Shown one piece after another: positions 23,849 to 32,970 of a DNA stretch of 59,021 nt. Below the pieces are notes generated by a model. It had not been told where the DNA came from and did not search any database. It was given only the letters and a program-made list of their open reading frames with translations. Within the stretch, counting starts at the first letter, position 1; each line of letters starts with the position of its first letter. A program made the translations under genes and the position numbers. This DNA comes from JASGDC01 sp047608145 (lineage in GTDB: Bacteria > Actinomycetota > Actinomycetes > Actinomycetales > Micrococcaceae), in assembly GCA_047608145.1 (NCBI GenBank), contig JASGDC010000009.1, forward strand, positions 1-59,021, in the 5' to 3' direction.

Positions 23849-25651
23849 CTAACGTTTATTATAGATATCATCTACAGTATCTTGGAAATCTTTCAAAACT
23901 TTAGCACGCTTAATCTTCAGCGAAGGAGTTAGCTGACCTGACTCTTCAGTAAAGTCAGTTTCGATAATCTTAAACTTCTTTATAGCTTCGGCATGCGAAA
24001 CAGTAGAGTTTGCATCATCAACAGCTTCTTGGACTTCTGCCAAAATTTGTGGGTGTTCTACTAACTCAGATATTGGAGTATCCAAAGGTAGTTCATGATG
24101 TTCTAGCCAACTTGGGACTACTTCTGCATCTAAGCTAACGATAGCTGAAATAAAAGGCCGTTGATCACCGATAACCACACACTGTGAAACTAGTTCATGT
24201 GCTCTAATTCGATCCTCTAATAATGCTGGAATCACATTTTTACCACCAGCAGTGACAATAATTTCTTTCTTACGACCTGTGATATGAATATTGTCATTTT
24301 TATCAAAGAAACCAAGGTCACCGGTATGTAACCAGCCGTCACGGGTTGCTTCGTTAGTGGCTTCTTCATTATTCCAGTAGCCTTTGAATACATTTACACC
24401 TTTAACTAGGATTTCATAATCATCGGCAATTCCGACAGTAACTCCAGGAATTGGTGGACCGACAGTCCCAGGTTGTAAATCTTTCTCACTCATGAACGTA
24501 ATCGGGGCACAAGTCTCAGTCATGCCATAGCCTTCGACGATTGGTAAACCAGCACCTCGGAAGAAGTGGGAGATATTTTCCGCTAGTGGGGCACCACCGC
24601 TACATGCAAACACCATATTGCCACCCATATTATCCAAAATCTTTGAATAAAGTAGTTTGTCGAATAGTTTTTGTTCGGTACGTAGTCTGAAAGGAATCTT
24701 TTTATTACTAGACAATGCTTTTGAGTATTGAATTGCAATTTTTTCGGCACGGTCAAAAACCATACCTTTTCCAGAGTATTTGGCTGTTGATTTAACAGTG
24801 TTATAAACTTTTTCAAATACTCTTGGTACTCCTAAGATAAAGTGTGGTTTGACTTCATTTAAATCACGGGATAGATTTTTAATATTTGGAGTATGCGCAA
24901 TATTAATACCAGAGTTAGTACTCATTAGTGCAATTAGACGAGCTAAAACATGTGCCAGTGGTAAGAAAAGTAATTCTTTTCGCTGGTATTCCAGTAATGA
25001 TTTAAATTGTTTGGAACAGTTAACTGCGATTCCTGTAAAGTTACTATGCATCAGCATGCAACCTTTAGGTTTACCAGTAGTGCCAGAAGTGTATACAATA
25101 CTAGCAACGTCACTGCCTTTAATCTGATCACGCCGTTTTTCAAACTCTTCGTCGGATACTTTTAATGAAGCTTCAGCAAGCTCTTTAAAATCAGCATTTT
25201 CGATAATCCACATTTTTTTTAGTTCAGGTAGCTGGTCTTTAATTTCTATTACTGCAGCTTCATGTTCTTCATTTTCAACAAAGATAGCTTGAGTTCCCGA
25301 ATCGGTAAGAATCCATTCCACCTGTTTTGGTGATGAAGTTTCATAAACAGGTACGGTAATACATCCAGCAAAGAGAATTGCGAAGTCTAATAAGCTCCAT
25401 TCATAACGAGTCTTTGACATCAAGCCGATACGGTCACCATGCTGATAGCCAAGCCCAATTAAACCTTTAGCTAAAGTCTTAACTTGCGCATAGAAGTCTT
25501 CAGCACTAACTTCTTTCCATTCGCCTTTATGGTTTCTACGAGTAAATAAGATTGGGTTTTTACCAGACTTTACATGCTTTAACAGCATGTCAGTGACATT
25601 AAAACTTTCAGGAAGATCAAATATAACATCTCGAGATACCTGTTGTTTCAT
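23849..25651 (-). CDS. Long-chain acyl-CoA synthetase (FadD15-like)
   Basis: 600 residues of the AMP-forming adenylate family. It activates fatty acids to acyl-CoA through an acyl-AMP. The P-loop YTSGTTGKPKG is at about 187-197, followed by the GYGMTETCAP motif and the hinge region GWLHTGDLGFFDKNDNIHITGRKKE with the catalytic Lys near the C-terminus. Monocistronic, with about 175 nt of non-coding sequence before the start. Together with the acyltransferase at 26.7 kb it could recycle fatty acids into phospholipid. Confidence 0.92.
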   Translation of the reverse strand: MKQQVSRDVIFDLPESFNVTDMLLKHVKSGKNPILFTRRNHKGEWKEVSAEDFYAQVKTLAKGLIGLGYQHGDRIGLMSKTRYEWSLLDFAILFAGCITVPVYETSSPKQVEWILTDSGTQAIFVENEEHEAAVIEIKDQLPELKKMWIIENADFKELAEASLKVSDEEFEKRRDQIKGSDVASIVYTSGTTGKPKGCMLMHSNFTGIAVNCSKQFKSLLEYQRKELLFLPLAHVLARLIALMSTNSGINIAHTPNIKNLSRDLNEVKPHFILGVPRVFEKVYNTVKSTAKYSGKGMVFDRAEKIAIQYSKALSSNKKIPFRLRTEQKLFDKLLYSKILDNMGGNMVFACSGGAPLAENISHFFRGAGLPIVEGYGMTETCAPITFMSEKDLQPGTVGPPIPGVTVGIADDYEILVKGVNVFKGYWNNEEATNEATRDGWLHTGDLGFFDKNDNIHITGRKKEIIVTAGGKNVIPALLEDRIRAHELVSQCVVIGDQRPFISAIVSLDAEVVPSWLEHHELPLDTPISELVEHPQILAEVQEAVDDANSTVSHAEAIKKFKIIETDFTEESGQLTPSLKIKRAKVLKDFQDTVDDIYNKR

Positions 25652-25826
25652 TGCTTTGACCTTTCGGCTACTTTTGTCATATCTTATGCTAAATGATACC
25701 CCGAAATTATAATGAAATAAGTGGTAAAACGCTTATAAAAGCTGCTTAAACCCGTGAAAATATTGGGAAGTAGTTAGTTTATGCTAAAGGGGAAAATGCA
25801 AAAGTGGTTACAAAATTTACTTTTAA

Positions 25827-26642
25827 TTAGTCCTTTTCTACAAAATTTGGCAAGGTCTTTATAATAGCTTGAATAAACTTGTCAGATTCCGCAAAAATCA
25901 TAGGTGCATCATTATCAATAGTAGCTACATGATAACTTTCATGAAGTAGTTGCTTTTCCAGATACTTCTTGCCAACCTTGCGTTCTAGAATTGTAATATC
26001 GCTATCAGGAACTACTTTATCTTTGGTGGATCTAAACATAAGGATTGGTACCTTAATTTTTTTCAAATTACGCCTAGTCTCTTTTAGCAGTTTTTTAAGT
26101 TCATGAGTTGCAGATACTGGGACTTCATCGTATGCACCTTCGATAACTCCAGCTTTCTTAATATCGTTGCCAATACCAGGTACCGTTTTAATAAAGTGTT
26201 TCATAATGCTAAGTAAGGCACTACGTTTATCAGGAATAGTCAAAGCAGGGTTTACTACTATTGCACCATCAACTATTGCATCTTCAGCAGCACGCAATGA
26301 GAGTGCACCACCCATTGAAAGTCCAGCGATAAACACAGCACTACAACTATTATTTAATAGGTAGATTTCTTTAAAGACTGCGCGCTGCCATTGTTGCCAG
26401 TGTATATGTTTTAAATCATCAGGGCTTGTTCCATGTCCAGGGAGCAATGGCATTCGGACTTGGTAACCTTTGCTCGCAAAAAAGTGAGCCCAATCACGCA
26501 TACTATGCGGTGATCCGGTGAAACCATGAACTACTACTATTCCAATTTTTTCATTTTTACCTTGGCCTTTGTAGTAGAAAGGAGCATGATTAATTTTTTC
26601 ATTATCTTTTTTTGAGTTATCCATCTCTATAAAATATCGCAT
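25827..26642 (-). CDS. Alpha/beta hydrolase, carboxylesterase/monoacylglycerol lipase-like
   Basis: 271 residues from the first ATG, or 265 from the second (MDNSKKDN); neither has a good ribosome binding site. The fold is shown by VVVHGFTGSPHSMRDWA with the oxyanion loop, PLLPGHGTSPDD, nucleophile Ser109 in AGLSMGG, Asp in STKDKVVPD and His in ESYHVATID. This set is typical of Est30-type carboxylesterases and bacterial monoacylglycerol lipases. No signal peptide, so cytoplasmic. Divergent from the acyltransferase gene. Confidence 0.85.
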   Translation of the reverse strand: MRYFIEMDNSKKDNEKINHAPFYYKGQGKNEKIGIVVVHGFTGSPHSMRDWAHFFASKGYQVRMPLLPGHGTSPDDLKHIHWQQWQRAVFKEIYLLNNSCSAVFIAGLSMGGALSLRAAEDAIVDGAIVVNPALTIPDKRSALLSIMKHFIKTVPGIGNDIKKAGVIEGAYDEVPVSATHELKKLLKETRRNLKKIKVPILMFRSTKDKVVPDSDITILERKVGKKYLEKQLLHESYHVATIDNDAPMIFAESDKFIQAIIKTLPNFVEKD

Positions 26643-26699
26643 TTGTGATTATTTGCGGTGTAAGCTGATAGTAAAGTCATCATTATCATGGGAGATACT

Positions 26700-27404
26700 A
26701 TGTTTTACACATTTTTGACAAAAGGTATTCTTAAACCAATAGTTAAGTATATATACCGCCCTGAAGTAAAAGGGCTGGAGAAGATTCCTGCAGAGGGTAA
26801 GGCAATATTTGCTAGTAATCACCTAGCTGCTTCAGACTCAATATTCTTTCCAGTATATTTACCACGTCCTATCGTATTCTTTGCTAAGAGTGACTATTTT
26901 TACACGCCAGGATTTAAAGGAAAAGTCCAAGCGGCATTTTTTACCGCATTAAAGCAAATTCCAGTTGATCGTCGTGGTGGTGAGCATGCCAAAAAATCCT
27001 TTAATTCAGCTGAAGATATCTTAGAACGAGGTGACTTTTTTGGTATTTATCCGGAAGGTACACGTAGTACGGATGGTAAGCTGCATAAAGGTAAAACAGG
27101 TGTTGCTCGTATTGCACTAGAAACTAACACTAAAGTCTATCCAGTCGCAATGATTAATACTAATAAAGCACAACCTGTTGGTACTTTAATCCCAAGGTTA
27201 AAGCCAAAAGTAGGGTTTATAATTGGAGATCCATTAGATTTTAGTGAGTACTATGACAAACAAGATGACCGAGAAATCTTGCGCAAAGTTACTGACGAAA
27301 CTATGAAAGCACTCCAAAAGCTTAGTGGTCAAGAATATATCCATGAATATTCGCAACCAGCAACTAAGAGATTATCTGAAAAGGAACAAGTCATTAGGGA
27401 CTAG
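26700..27404 (+). CDS. 1-acyl-sn-glycerol-3-phosphate acyltransferase (PlsC family)
   Basis: 234 residues from ATG 26700, since GGGAG sits 5 nt before it; ATG 26688 is the alternative. PlsC enzymes make phosphatidic acid. The first motif is NHLAASD (H-x4-D), the second and third are in QIPVDRRGG and YPEGTRS, and the fourth lies around YPVAMINT. One hydrophobic N-terminal segment may contact the membrane. Confidence 0.9.
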   Translation: MFYTFLTKGILKPIVKYIYRPEVKGLEKIPAEGKAIFASNHLAASDSIFFPVYLPRPIVFFAKSDYFYTPGFKGKVQAAFFTALKQIPVDRRGGEHAKKSFNSAEDILERGDFFGIYPEGTRSTDGKLHKGKTGVARIALETNTKVYPVAMINTNKAQPVGTLIPRLKPKVGFIIGDPLDFSEYYDKQDDREILRKVTDETMKALQKLSGQEYIHEYSQPATKRLSEKEQVIRD

Positions 27405-27437
27405 CTTAAAATAGCACTTTTCACTAGAATAGTGATG

Positions 27438-28811
27438 ATGACTGAAAATGATGATAATAAAGAAGTAATTGCCAGCTGGCGTGATAAAAAAATCTTGCAA
27501 CAGCCAAGCTGGGACGATGACCCTAGACTGCCAAAAGCACTGTCCTACTTAAAGAAACTACCACCGCTAGTATTTGCTGGTGAAGTACGTGACTTGCATA
27601 ACAAGTTAGCTGATGCAGCAGAAGGTAAAGCTTTTTTGCTACAAGCAGGGGATTGCGCTGAAACCTTTGAGGGGGTAACTGCACCAGAAATTCAAGAACG
27701 TGTGAAAACTATTCTGCAAATGGCTGCAGTTTTGAGTTACGGTGCTAGCGTACCAGTGATCAAGGTTGGTCGTTTAGCAGGACAGTTTGCAAAACCTCGT
27801 TCTGAAGATACGGAAATTCGGGAAGGTGTGGAATTACCTTCATTTCGTGGCGATATTGTTAATGGCTTTGAGTTCACTAAAGAGGCGCGTGAGCATAATC
27901 CGGAGCGCTTAGTTGAAGCCTACAATATGTCTGCTGCAACACTAAACTTAATTAGAGCATTTACACAAGGCGGTTATGCAGATTTACGTTTAGTGCATGA
28001 ATGGAATAAAGGTATCTTCTCAAATGGCACTAATAGACGTTATGAAGCATTAGCAAAAGACATTGATCGTGCGATGCGATTCATGGAAGCTAGTGGTGGC
28101 GATATTGATGCACTAAAACGTGCGGATTTCTATGCTTCACATGAAGCTTTATTATTAGAGTATGAGAGTGCTTTAACTCGAGTTGATAGTTTAAGTAAGC
28201 AGCCTTTTGATACTTCTGCACACTTTGTTTGGATTGGTGAACGTACTCGTGGTCTTGATGATGCTCATGTTGATTTCTTATCACAAGTTTCAAATCCAAT
28301 TGGCGTTAAATTAGGTCCGACTGCTACGGCTGAGGATGCAGTTGATCTGGCAAAGAAACTTAATCCCGATAATATTCCAGGACGTCTGACTTTCATTACG
28401 CGAATGGGTGCAGATAAGATTCGAGATACATTACCTAAGATTGTTAAAGGTGTAGAAGAAGCTGGACTTAAAGTGGTTTGGGTTTGTGACCCAATGCACG
28501 GCAATACTATTAAAGCAAAGAATGGTTACAAGACACGTCGTTTTGATGATGTATTAGAAGAAGTTCAAGGTTTCTTTGACGTGCATAAGAAACTGGGGAC
28601 TATTCCAGGTGGTTTGCATGTGGAAATGACTGGTAATAACGTTACTGAATGTTTAGGCGGTTTTGACGAAATCGATGACGAGCAACTTGCTAATCATTAT
28701 GAGTCAGTTTGCGACCCACGTCTTAATAAGAAGCAGTCAGTAGAATTAGCTTTTCAAGTTGCAGAGTTCTTAAAAGAACGCAATAACGAGACCCACCATC
28801 CAAAATTCTAA
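27438..28811 (+). CDS. aroG: 3-deoxy-7-phosphoheptulonate synthase, class II
   Basis: 457 residues from ATG 27438 (GTG 27432 and ATG 27435 are in frame just upstream). It joins phosphoenolpyruvate and erythrose 4-phosphate, the first step of aromatic synthesis. The class II signatures are FLLQAGDCAETF, VIKVGRLAGQFAKPRS, WIGERTRGLDDAHVDF, WVCDPMHGNT and GGLHVEMTGNNVTEC. No ribosome binding site; TAGAAT at 27425-27430 would start transcription at about the ATG, so the mRNA may be leaderless. The gene ends 11 nt from the end of the convergent kinase gene, the same neighbourhood as in mycobacteria. Confidence 0.95.
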   Translation: MTENDDNKEVIASWRDKKILQQPSWDDDPRLPKALSYLKKLPPLVFAGEVRDLHNKLADAAEGKAFLLQAGDCAETFEGVTAPEIQERVKTILQMAAVLSYGASVPVIKVGRLAGQFAKPRSEDTEIREGVELPSFRGDIVNGFEFTKEAREHNPERLVEAYNMSAATLNLIRAFTQGGYADLRLVHEWNKGIFSNGTNRRYEALAKDIDRAMRFMEASGGDIDALKRADFYASHEALLLEYESALTRVDSLSKQPFDTSAHFVWIGERTRGLDDAHVDFLSQVSNPIGVKLGPTATAEDAVDLAKKLNPDNIPGRLTFITRMGADKIRDTLPKIVKGVEEAGLKVVWVCDPMHGNTIKAKNGYKTRRFDDVLEEVQGFFDVHKKLGTIPGGLHVEMTGNNVTECLGGFDEIDDEQLANHYESVCDPRLNKKQSVELAFQVAEFLKERNNETHHPKF

Positions 28812-28822
28812 GGATTTTTAGT

Positions 28823-30646
28823 TTATTTAGGTCCTAGTGAAACTACGATTGTTACACTAGCACCATCATTGACTTCAGTACCTATCGCAGGATTAGTGCC
28901 AATTACTTTTCCTGCAGGTATGGTGCTTGAGTATTCTTTTAAAGTTTGACCAAGTACTAGATTTTGCTCAGTCAATTTTTTACTAGCTGTTGTAGCATCA
29001 AGGTTTTGTAAATTTGGCACTTTAGTTTTAGCTGGGCCTTTAGAAACATACATTTCTACTTGACTAGAACGTTTTGCAGATTGTGAAGCATCTGGAACAG
29101 TTTTAACTACAGTGCCGACAGGAACGTTTTGATTATAATCTTCAATAGTTTTAACTTCAAAACCTTTTGCTGTTAATTGGTTTTTAGCATTATCAGTAGT
29201 TTGATTAGCAACATTTGGGATTTGCGTGTTAGGCAATGAATGATCTGCTAGATTCCATCCAGAATAACCTGCGCCATAGAGTAGTGCACCAACAAAAACT
29301 AAACTGAATAATACTCTGATTAAAGAAATTCCAGGGCGTAGCTGTACTTTATAGCTTTGCTGAATAACTTTGAAGTTCTTCTGTTCAGTCTTTTTAATTT
29401 GTTTTTTATTTACTCTTTTTTCTTTACGACTCAATTCTTGTGACTTAACTCGTGGTGCAGGTGTATGATGCACTTTAAGAGCTGGGGTATGCTGTATTTT
29501 GTGTGCAGGAGTGTGGTGTTGTTGGTAAGTAGGGGTTATTTCTTGTTTTCGTGGCAATTCTTCACGTTGGATAGTTACAGTTTGATTCTCGGGAGGTTGC
29601 TGGTGAACCATAGTTTGTTGTTCACGTTGCCTACGAATTTCCCTAGTACGATTTCGGTTATGGTTACGTAAGAAATCAGGGATAAGTTCTGTTTCGCCTG
29701 TTGACACGGGTGGTACCACATTAGTATGTGGTCGATAGTGAATTGCTGGAGTTTCTTTACGAGTTGGTTCAGCGAAGTTATAGTCTAACTTTTCGCCAGG
29801 AATTACTCGTAATAACCGCTGCACTTCGGCAAGTACTACTTTGGCATGTTGTGGTCGGTTACGAGCATTGTTTTCGGTGCTATAACGTACCAACTCATCA
29901 AGTTCTTTGGGAATTCCGGGTGCTTTTTCTGAAGGTGCCGGAACTTTTTCAGTAACATGTGCAAAAGCGACTTGCATTGGGTTATCGCCAGTAAATGGCT
30001 GTACTCCAGTTAACATTTCATATATCATGACGCCCAATGAATAAATATCTGAACTTTCAGTAGCTTCACCTTCATTAATGACTTCAGGTGCCATGTAAGC
30101 GACTGTACCAAGTAGGGAACCAGTAACAGTTTTGTTATCCATCATTCGTGCAAGACCAAAGTCTACTAGTTTAATTCGACCATCTTCAGTGATAAGGACA
30201 TTTTCTGGCTTTAAATCACGGTGGATAATTTTCTCATCGTGAGCAGCTGCTACACCAGAAAGAATTGGTTCTAAGGCTTCAAGAGTCTGACGTGGCGTAA
30301 AATGATCTTCCTGATACAGGATATCTCTTAAGGTGTATCCATCAAGGTATTCCATCGTAAGGTACATAAAAGGACCACTGCGACCTTGATCCAAAGTTTT
30401 TACCACATGCGGATTGTCTAATACGGCTGCGTTACGAGCTTCTTGAATAAAACGATGTACAAATTTTTTGTCATCCAAAAGATGTGGAAACATCACTTTA
30501 AGGGCTAAATCAATACGAAGCTTTTTGTCGTAAGCCAAATAAACCGTTGACATGCCGCCTTTTGCAATCAACGATTTAATTTCGTATCTACCGCCTAGGA
30601 CTGTACCAGGTCCTAATTCGCTTATCGTATTATCCACTCTAAACAT
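28823..30646 (-). CDS. pknL: PASTA-domain Ser/Thr protein kinase (PknL/PknB type)
   Basis: 607 residues. The kinase domain (about 20-285) is complete: ATP-binding Lys50, HRDLKPEN at 142-149, and D162-F-G. A long basic linker rich in Gln, His and Pro follows, including HHTP/QHTP repeats (about residues 375-400). One membrane helix is at about 440-464. Two extracellular PASTA domains end the protein (about 475-607). PASTA kinases bind peptidoglycan fragments and adjust growth and division. Neighbours (class II DAHP synthase, Rv2175c-like gene, polyprenyl synthetase) match the mycobacterial pknL region, hence the symbol; no other such kinase is in the window. Confidence 0.92.
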   Translation of the reverse strand: MFRVDNTISELGPGTVLGGRYEIKSLIAKGGMSTVYLAYDKKLRIDLALKVMFPHLLDDKKFVHRFIQEARNAAVLDNPHVVKTLDQGRSGPFMYLTMEYLDGYTLRDILYQEDHFTPRQTLEALEPILSGVAAAHDEKIIHRDLKPENVLITEDGRIKLVDFGLARMMDNKTVTGSLLGTVAYMAPEVINEGEATESSDIYSLGVMIYEMLTGVQPFTGDNPMQVAFAHVTEKVPAPSEKAPGIPKELDELVRYSTENNARNRPQHAKVVLAEVQRLLRVIPGEKLDYNFAEPTRKETPAIHYRPHTNVVPPVSTGETELIPDFLRNHNRNRTREIRRQREQQTMVHQQPPENQTVTIQREELPRKQEITPTYQQHHTPAHKIQHTPALKVHHTPAPRVKSQELSRKEKRVNKKQIKKTEQKNFKVIQQSYKVQLRPGISLIRVLFSLVFVGALLYGAGYSGWNLADHSLPNTQIPNVANQTTDNAKNQLTAKGFEVKTIEDYNQNVPVGTVVKTVPDASQSAKRSSQVEMYVSKGPAKTKVPNLQNLDATTASKKLTEQNLVLGQTLKEYSSTIPAGKVIGTNPAIGTEVNDGASVTIVVSLGPK

Positions 30647-30685
30647 CTTACGAAAAATCAGATAAATAAAACAGTCAAGGCGCGG

Positions 30686-30691
30686 TAATAT
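30686..30691 (+). promoter_or_regulatory. -10 element giving a probable leaderless mRNA
   Basis: TAATAT at 30686-30691 ends 6 nt before the ATG at 30698. No Shine-Dalgarno sequence is present, so the Rv2175c-like gene is probably translated from a leaderless transcript. Confidence 0.4.
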
Positions 30692-30697
30692 GAGTTT

Positions 30698-31069
30698 ATG
30701 GTTAATGAAAAAAATTCTGAAATTGAAAATAAAGTTGATAGTTGGGTAGCAATTGGCGAAGTTGCAGAACAGATTGGTACTAGCGTGCCAAGGATTAAAG
30801 CTCTAGTGGATCGTAAAGCACTGCTTGGAATTCGACTAGGTAATCCGCCTATCTTTAGTATTCCTGCGAAGTTCATTAAAGATGGGAAACCTCTTGAAAA
30901 TCTAAAAGGGACTTTGTTGTTACTTAACGATGCAGGTTTCTCTGACGAAGAAGCTCTAATTTGGCTTTTTACCGAAGAGTCAAGTTTAGAAGCAAAGCCA
31001 ATCGATGTTTTATATGACGGTACTTTCAAAACTCAAGTTCGTAGAGTAATCCAAGGTTTAGCTTGGTAA
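30698..31069 (+). CDS. Rv2175c-like winged-helix DNA-binding protein
   Basis: 123 residues. The N-terminal helix-turn-helix (WVAIGEVAEQIGTSVPRIKALVDRK, roughly 17-42) and the C-terminal part (LLLLNDAGFSDEEALIWLF, then QVRRVIQGLAW at the end) match the Rv2175c family. In mycobacteria this protein is phosphorylated by PknL on an N-terminal Thr, which lowers DNA binding. Here the N-terminus has Ser8 but no Thr before the domain, so a phosphosite would differ. Divergent from the kinase gene, with 51 nt between starts. Confidence 0.85.
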   Translation: MVNEKNSEIENKVDSWVAIGEVAEQIGTSVPRIKALVDRKALLGIRLGNPPIFSIPAKFIKDGKPLENLKGTLLLLNDAGFSDEEALIWLFTEESSLEAKPIDVLYDGTFKTQVRRVIQGLAW

Positions 31070-31070
31070 C

Positions 31071-32150
31071 TCATGCATTGCGCTGAGTTAAAGTATGAGC
31101 TAGTTTTTCTAGTTCAGCTTTAAGCTCAGCGTTTATTTTTAATGCGGCTAATTCTTTAATTGCGGTGTCAGTTAAATTAGTAATCATTTCTTCAGTCTTA
31201 GCTAGAGCGCCTGAAGCTTTAATTATTTCTTGTAGCATAGCTACTTCTGCTTTAGTTAACTCAGTACTACCTAGCTTAGCGTTTAAGTAGTTAGTAGTAT
31301 CAACATCGCTATTTTCTATAGCATAGGCAATCAACGTAGTACGTTTGCCTTCTTTTAAGTCATCTCCGGCAGGTTTTCCAGTAATGGTTGGGTCACCAAA
31401 TACTCCTAATACATCATCCCGCAATTGGAAAGCCTGGCCTGTTGGTAGGCCAAAGGCACTTAACTTAGATAATAATTCTGTATCAGCTCCGCCGAGAGTT
31501 GCTCCAATAGTAAGTGGATGTTCTACTGAGTATTTAGCTGATTTATATGTCAAAACTCTAAAAGCTCGTTCATGTGGAGTGAGTTCATGGTTAGTATTAA
31601 AATCAACTTCTTCATGGATATCCATGAATTGTCCTGCCATAACTTCTAAACGCATGGTTTCAAAATTTTTTCGAGCAGCTATATTCTGAGGAGATTTAAC
31701 AATTGCTTGACTAAAGATTTCTTCACTCCATTGCATGCAAATATCACCAGCAATTATGCCAGCAGCCATACCGTAATCTTTGTTATTTCCAGAGTAACCT
31801 TGTGCTTGATGATTATTACTATAGGAGTAATGAATCGTATCAATGCCACGTCTAGTATCAGAGCTATCGATTATGTCATCGTGAATTAGTGCTGAAGTTT
31901 GGAATAACTCTATCGCTGTACCAATTTTAATGCTTAAGTCTTCATTTTTACCGTTTGCAACAAGGTAGCCTAGATAATTCAATTGTGCTCGAGTGCGTTT
32001 ACCGCCTTTGGCAACTTCGTAGATATGCTGGCAAAGCTCGGCAGCTTCATTAGAAATCTGTCTTGCTACTGTAATTTTTTCCTCGATAAAGTCAGTTAAA
32101 TAATCATTTACAGCTTTAATGTAGTTTTTTGACGACAACATAGTATTCAT
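31071..32150 (-). CDS. Polyprenyl diphosphate synthase (IspA/IdsA family)
   Basis: 359 residues from ATG 32150; ATG 32141 is also possible, while upstream codons of the longer frame look non-coding. Trans-prenyltransferase that condenses isopentenyl diphosphate with allylic diphosphates. The first Asp-rich motif is in IHDDIIDSSDTRRG and the second in FQLRDDVLGVFGD, both intact. The residues before the first motif (LFQTSALIHDD) do not settle the chain length: geranylgeranyl or longer chains are possible. The gene order kinase, DNA-binding protein, prenyl synthase is shared with mycobacteria. Divergent from the DUF3040 gene. Confidence 0.9.
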   Translation of the reverse strand: MNTMLSSKNYIKAVNDYLTDFIEEKITVARQISNEAAELCQHIYEVAKGGKRTRAQLNYLGYLVANGKNEDLSIKIGTAIELFQTSALIHDDIIDSSDTRRGIDTIHYSYSNNHQAQGYSGNNKDYGMAAGIIAGDICMQWSEEIFSQAIVKSPQNIAARKNFETMRLEVMAGQFMDIHEEVDFNTNHELTPHERAFRVLTYKSAKYSVEHPLTIGATLGGADTELLSKLSAFGLPTGQAFQLRDDVLGVFGDPTITGKPAGDDLKEGKRTTLIAYAIENSDVDTTNYLNAKLGSTELTKAEVAMLQEIIKASGALAKTEEMITNLTDTAIKELAALKINAELKAELEKLAHTLTQRNA

Positions 32151-32224
32151 CTTAACGAAAATTACTAGTAATTGTTTTATTGGCAAGCTAAATAGCGTAG
32201 AGTTTAAAGTAAGGGAGATGAATA

Positions 32225-32884
32225 ATGGCGTTATCCGATAACGAAAAAGAAACTTTAAGTTTCATGGAGCAACAGCTCAAGCAGGAAGACCCTAAACTAG
32301 CCAAGGAATTTGCACAACCACTTGATGGAGATGCGATGAAAGGCTTAGTTATTGGAATTCTGGTAACTGTAGTTGGGCTTGTAGTCATTTTGCTTGCTGT
32401 GCATTTTAAGTTAGTCATACTTGGTATCCCAGCCTTCTTAATGATGTGTGGCGGTGTCTGGTTGGCTTATGAAAAGACTGAGGAACAATTCCGTAAGCGC
32501 CGCGAGGTTACACGAAAAAATAATGCTAATTCACCAAACGGTCCTCAATCTCCACTTTCTTTCTTGCGTGATATCGAGAATAAACTTCAAGACCTTTATG
32601 CCGGTCACGATGGACCTAACGGTCCTGGGGCAGCAAAGTCTAATCAGCAACAGAAGCCCCAAGGAAAACCGCAGAGTCCAATATTTGGTTTTGACTTTAC
32701 CCCACAAAATAAAAGTCCCAACCTTGGGCCAAAGAATACGCCAAATGGCCCAAAGAATCCAAATAAGCCAGGTGATGACTCCAATGGTTCTGGTCCTACT
32801 AATAAAAATCCACACGACCCCAAAGATCCTAAAGGACCAAAGAATAACGGTACTGGTGGCAACCCATTTAACTTCGGCTTTTAG
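32225..32884 (+). CDS. DUF3040-family membrane protein
   Basis: 219 residues. The first 90 match DUF3040: an N-terminal MALSDNEKETLSFMEQQL helix typical of the family (which begins with a Leu-Ser-x-x-Glu pattern) and two membrane segments (about 36-58 and 60-78). The remaining 130 residues are a Pro/Asn/Gly/Lys low-complexity tail (for example PNGPKNPNKPGDD), an extension not usual for the family. In actinobacteria DUF3040 genes sit upstream of mraZ, as here. Function unknown. Confidence 0.8.
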   Translation: MALSDNEKETLSFMEQQLKQEDPKLAKEFAQPLDGDAMKGLVIGILVTVVGLVVILLAVHFKLVILGIPAFLMMCGGVWLAYEKTEEQFRKRREVTRKNNANSPNGPQSPLSFLRDIENKLQDLYAGHDGPNGPGAAKSNQQQKPQGKPQSPIFGFDFTPQNKSPNLGPKNTPNGPKNPNKPGDDSNGSGPTNKNPHDPKDPKGPKNNGTGGNPFNFGF

Positions 32885-32920
32885 TAACATGTACTAGCTA
32901 TTTTCAAATTATTTCCTAGG

Positions 32921-32970
32921 CTTTTCTTATTTCCTTACAAATTTTGGCTGGAAACCAGAAAAATAACTGG
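32921..32970 (+). repeat. Left arm of an imperfect inverted repeat
   Basis: This segment is repeated in reverse complement at 33711-33762. The shared core is CTGGTTTCCAG, then C/T, CAAAATTT, and AAGGAAATAAGAAAA, about 40 of 45 positions, with one-base gaps. The inner CTGGAAACCAG (32948-32958) is itself a small palindrome. The arm also encodes the last 12 codons and stop of the decayed gene beside it. Confidence 0.8.

Noticed and set aside
32448..32897. Alternative frames over the DUF3040 gene tail
   Set aside because: The DUF3040 frame has a start, membrane helices and family match; the others are shadows of the low-complexity tail.
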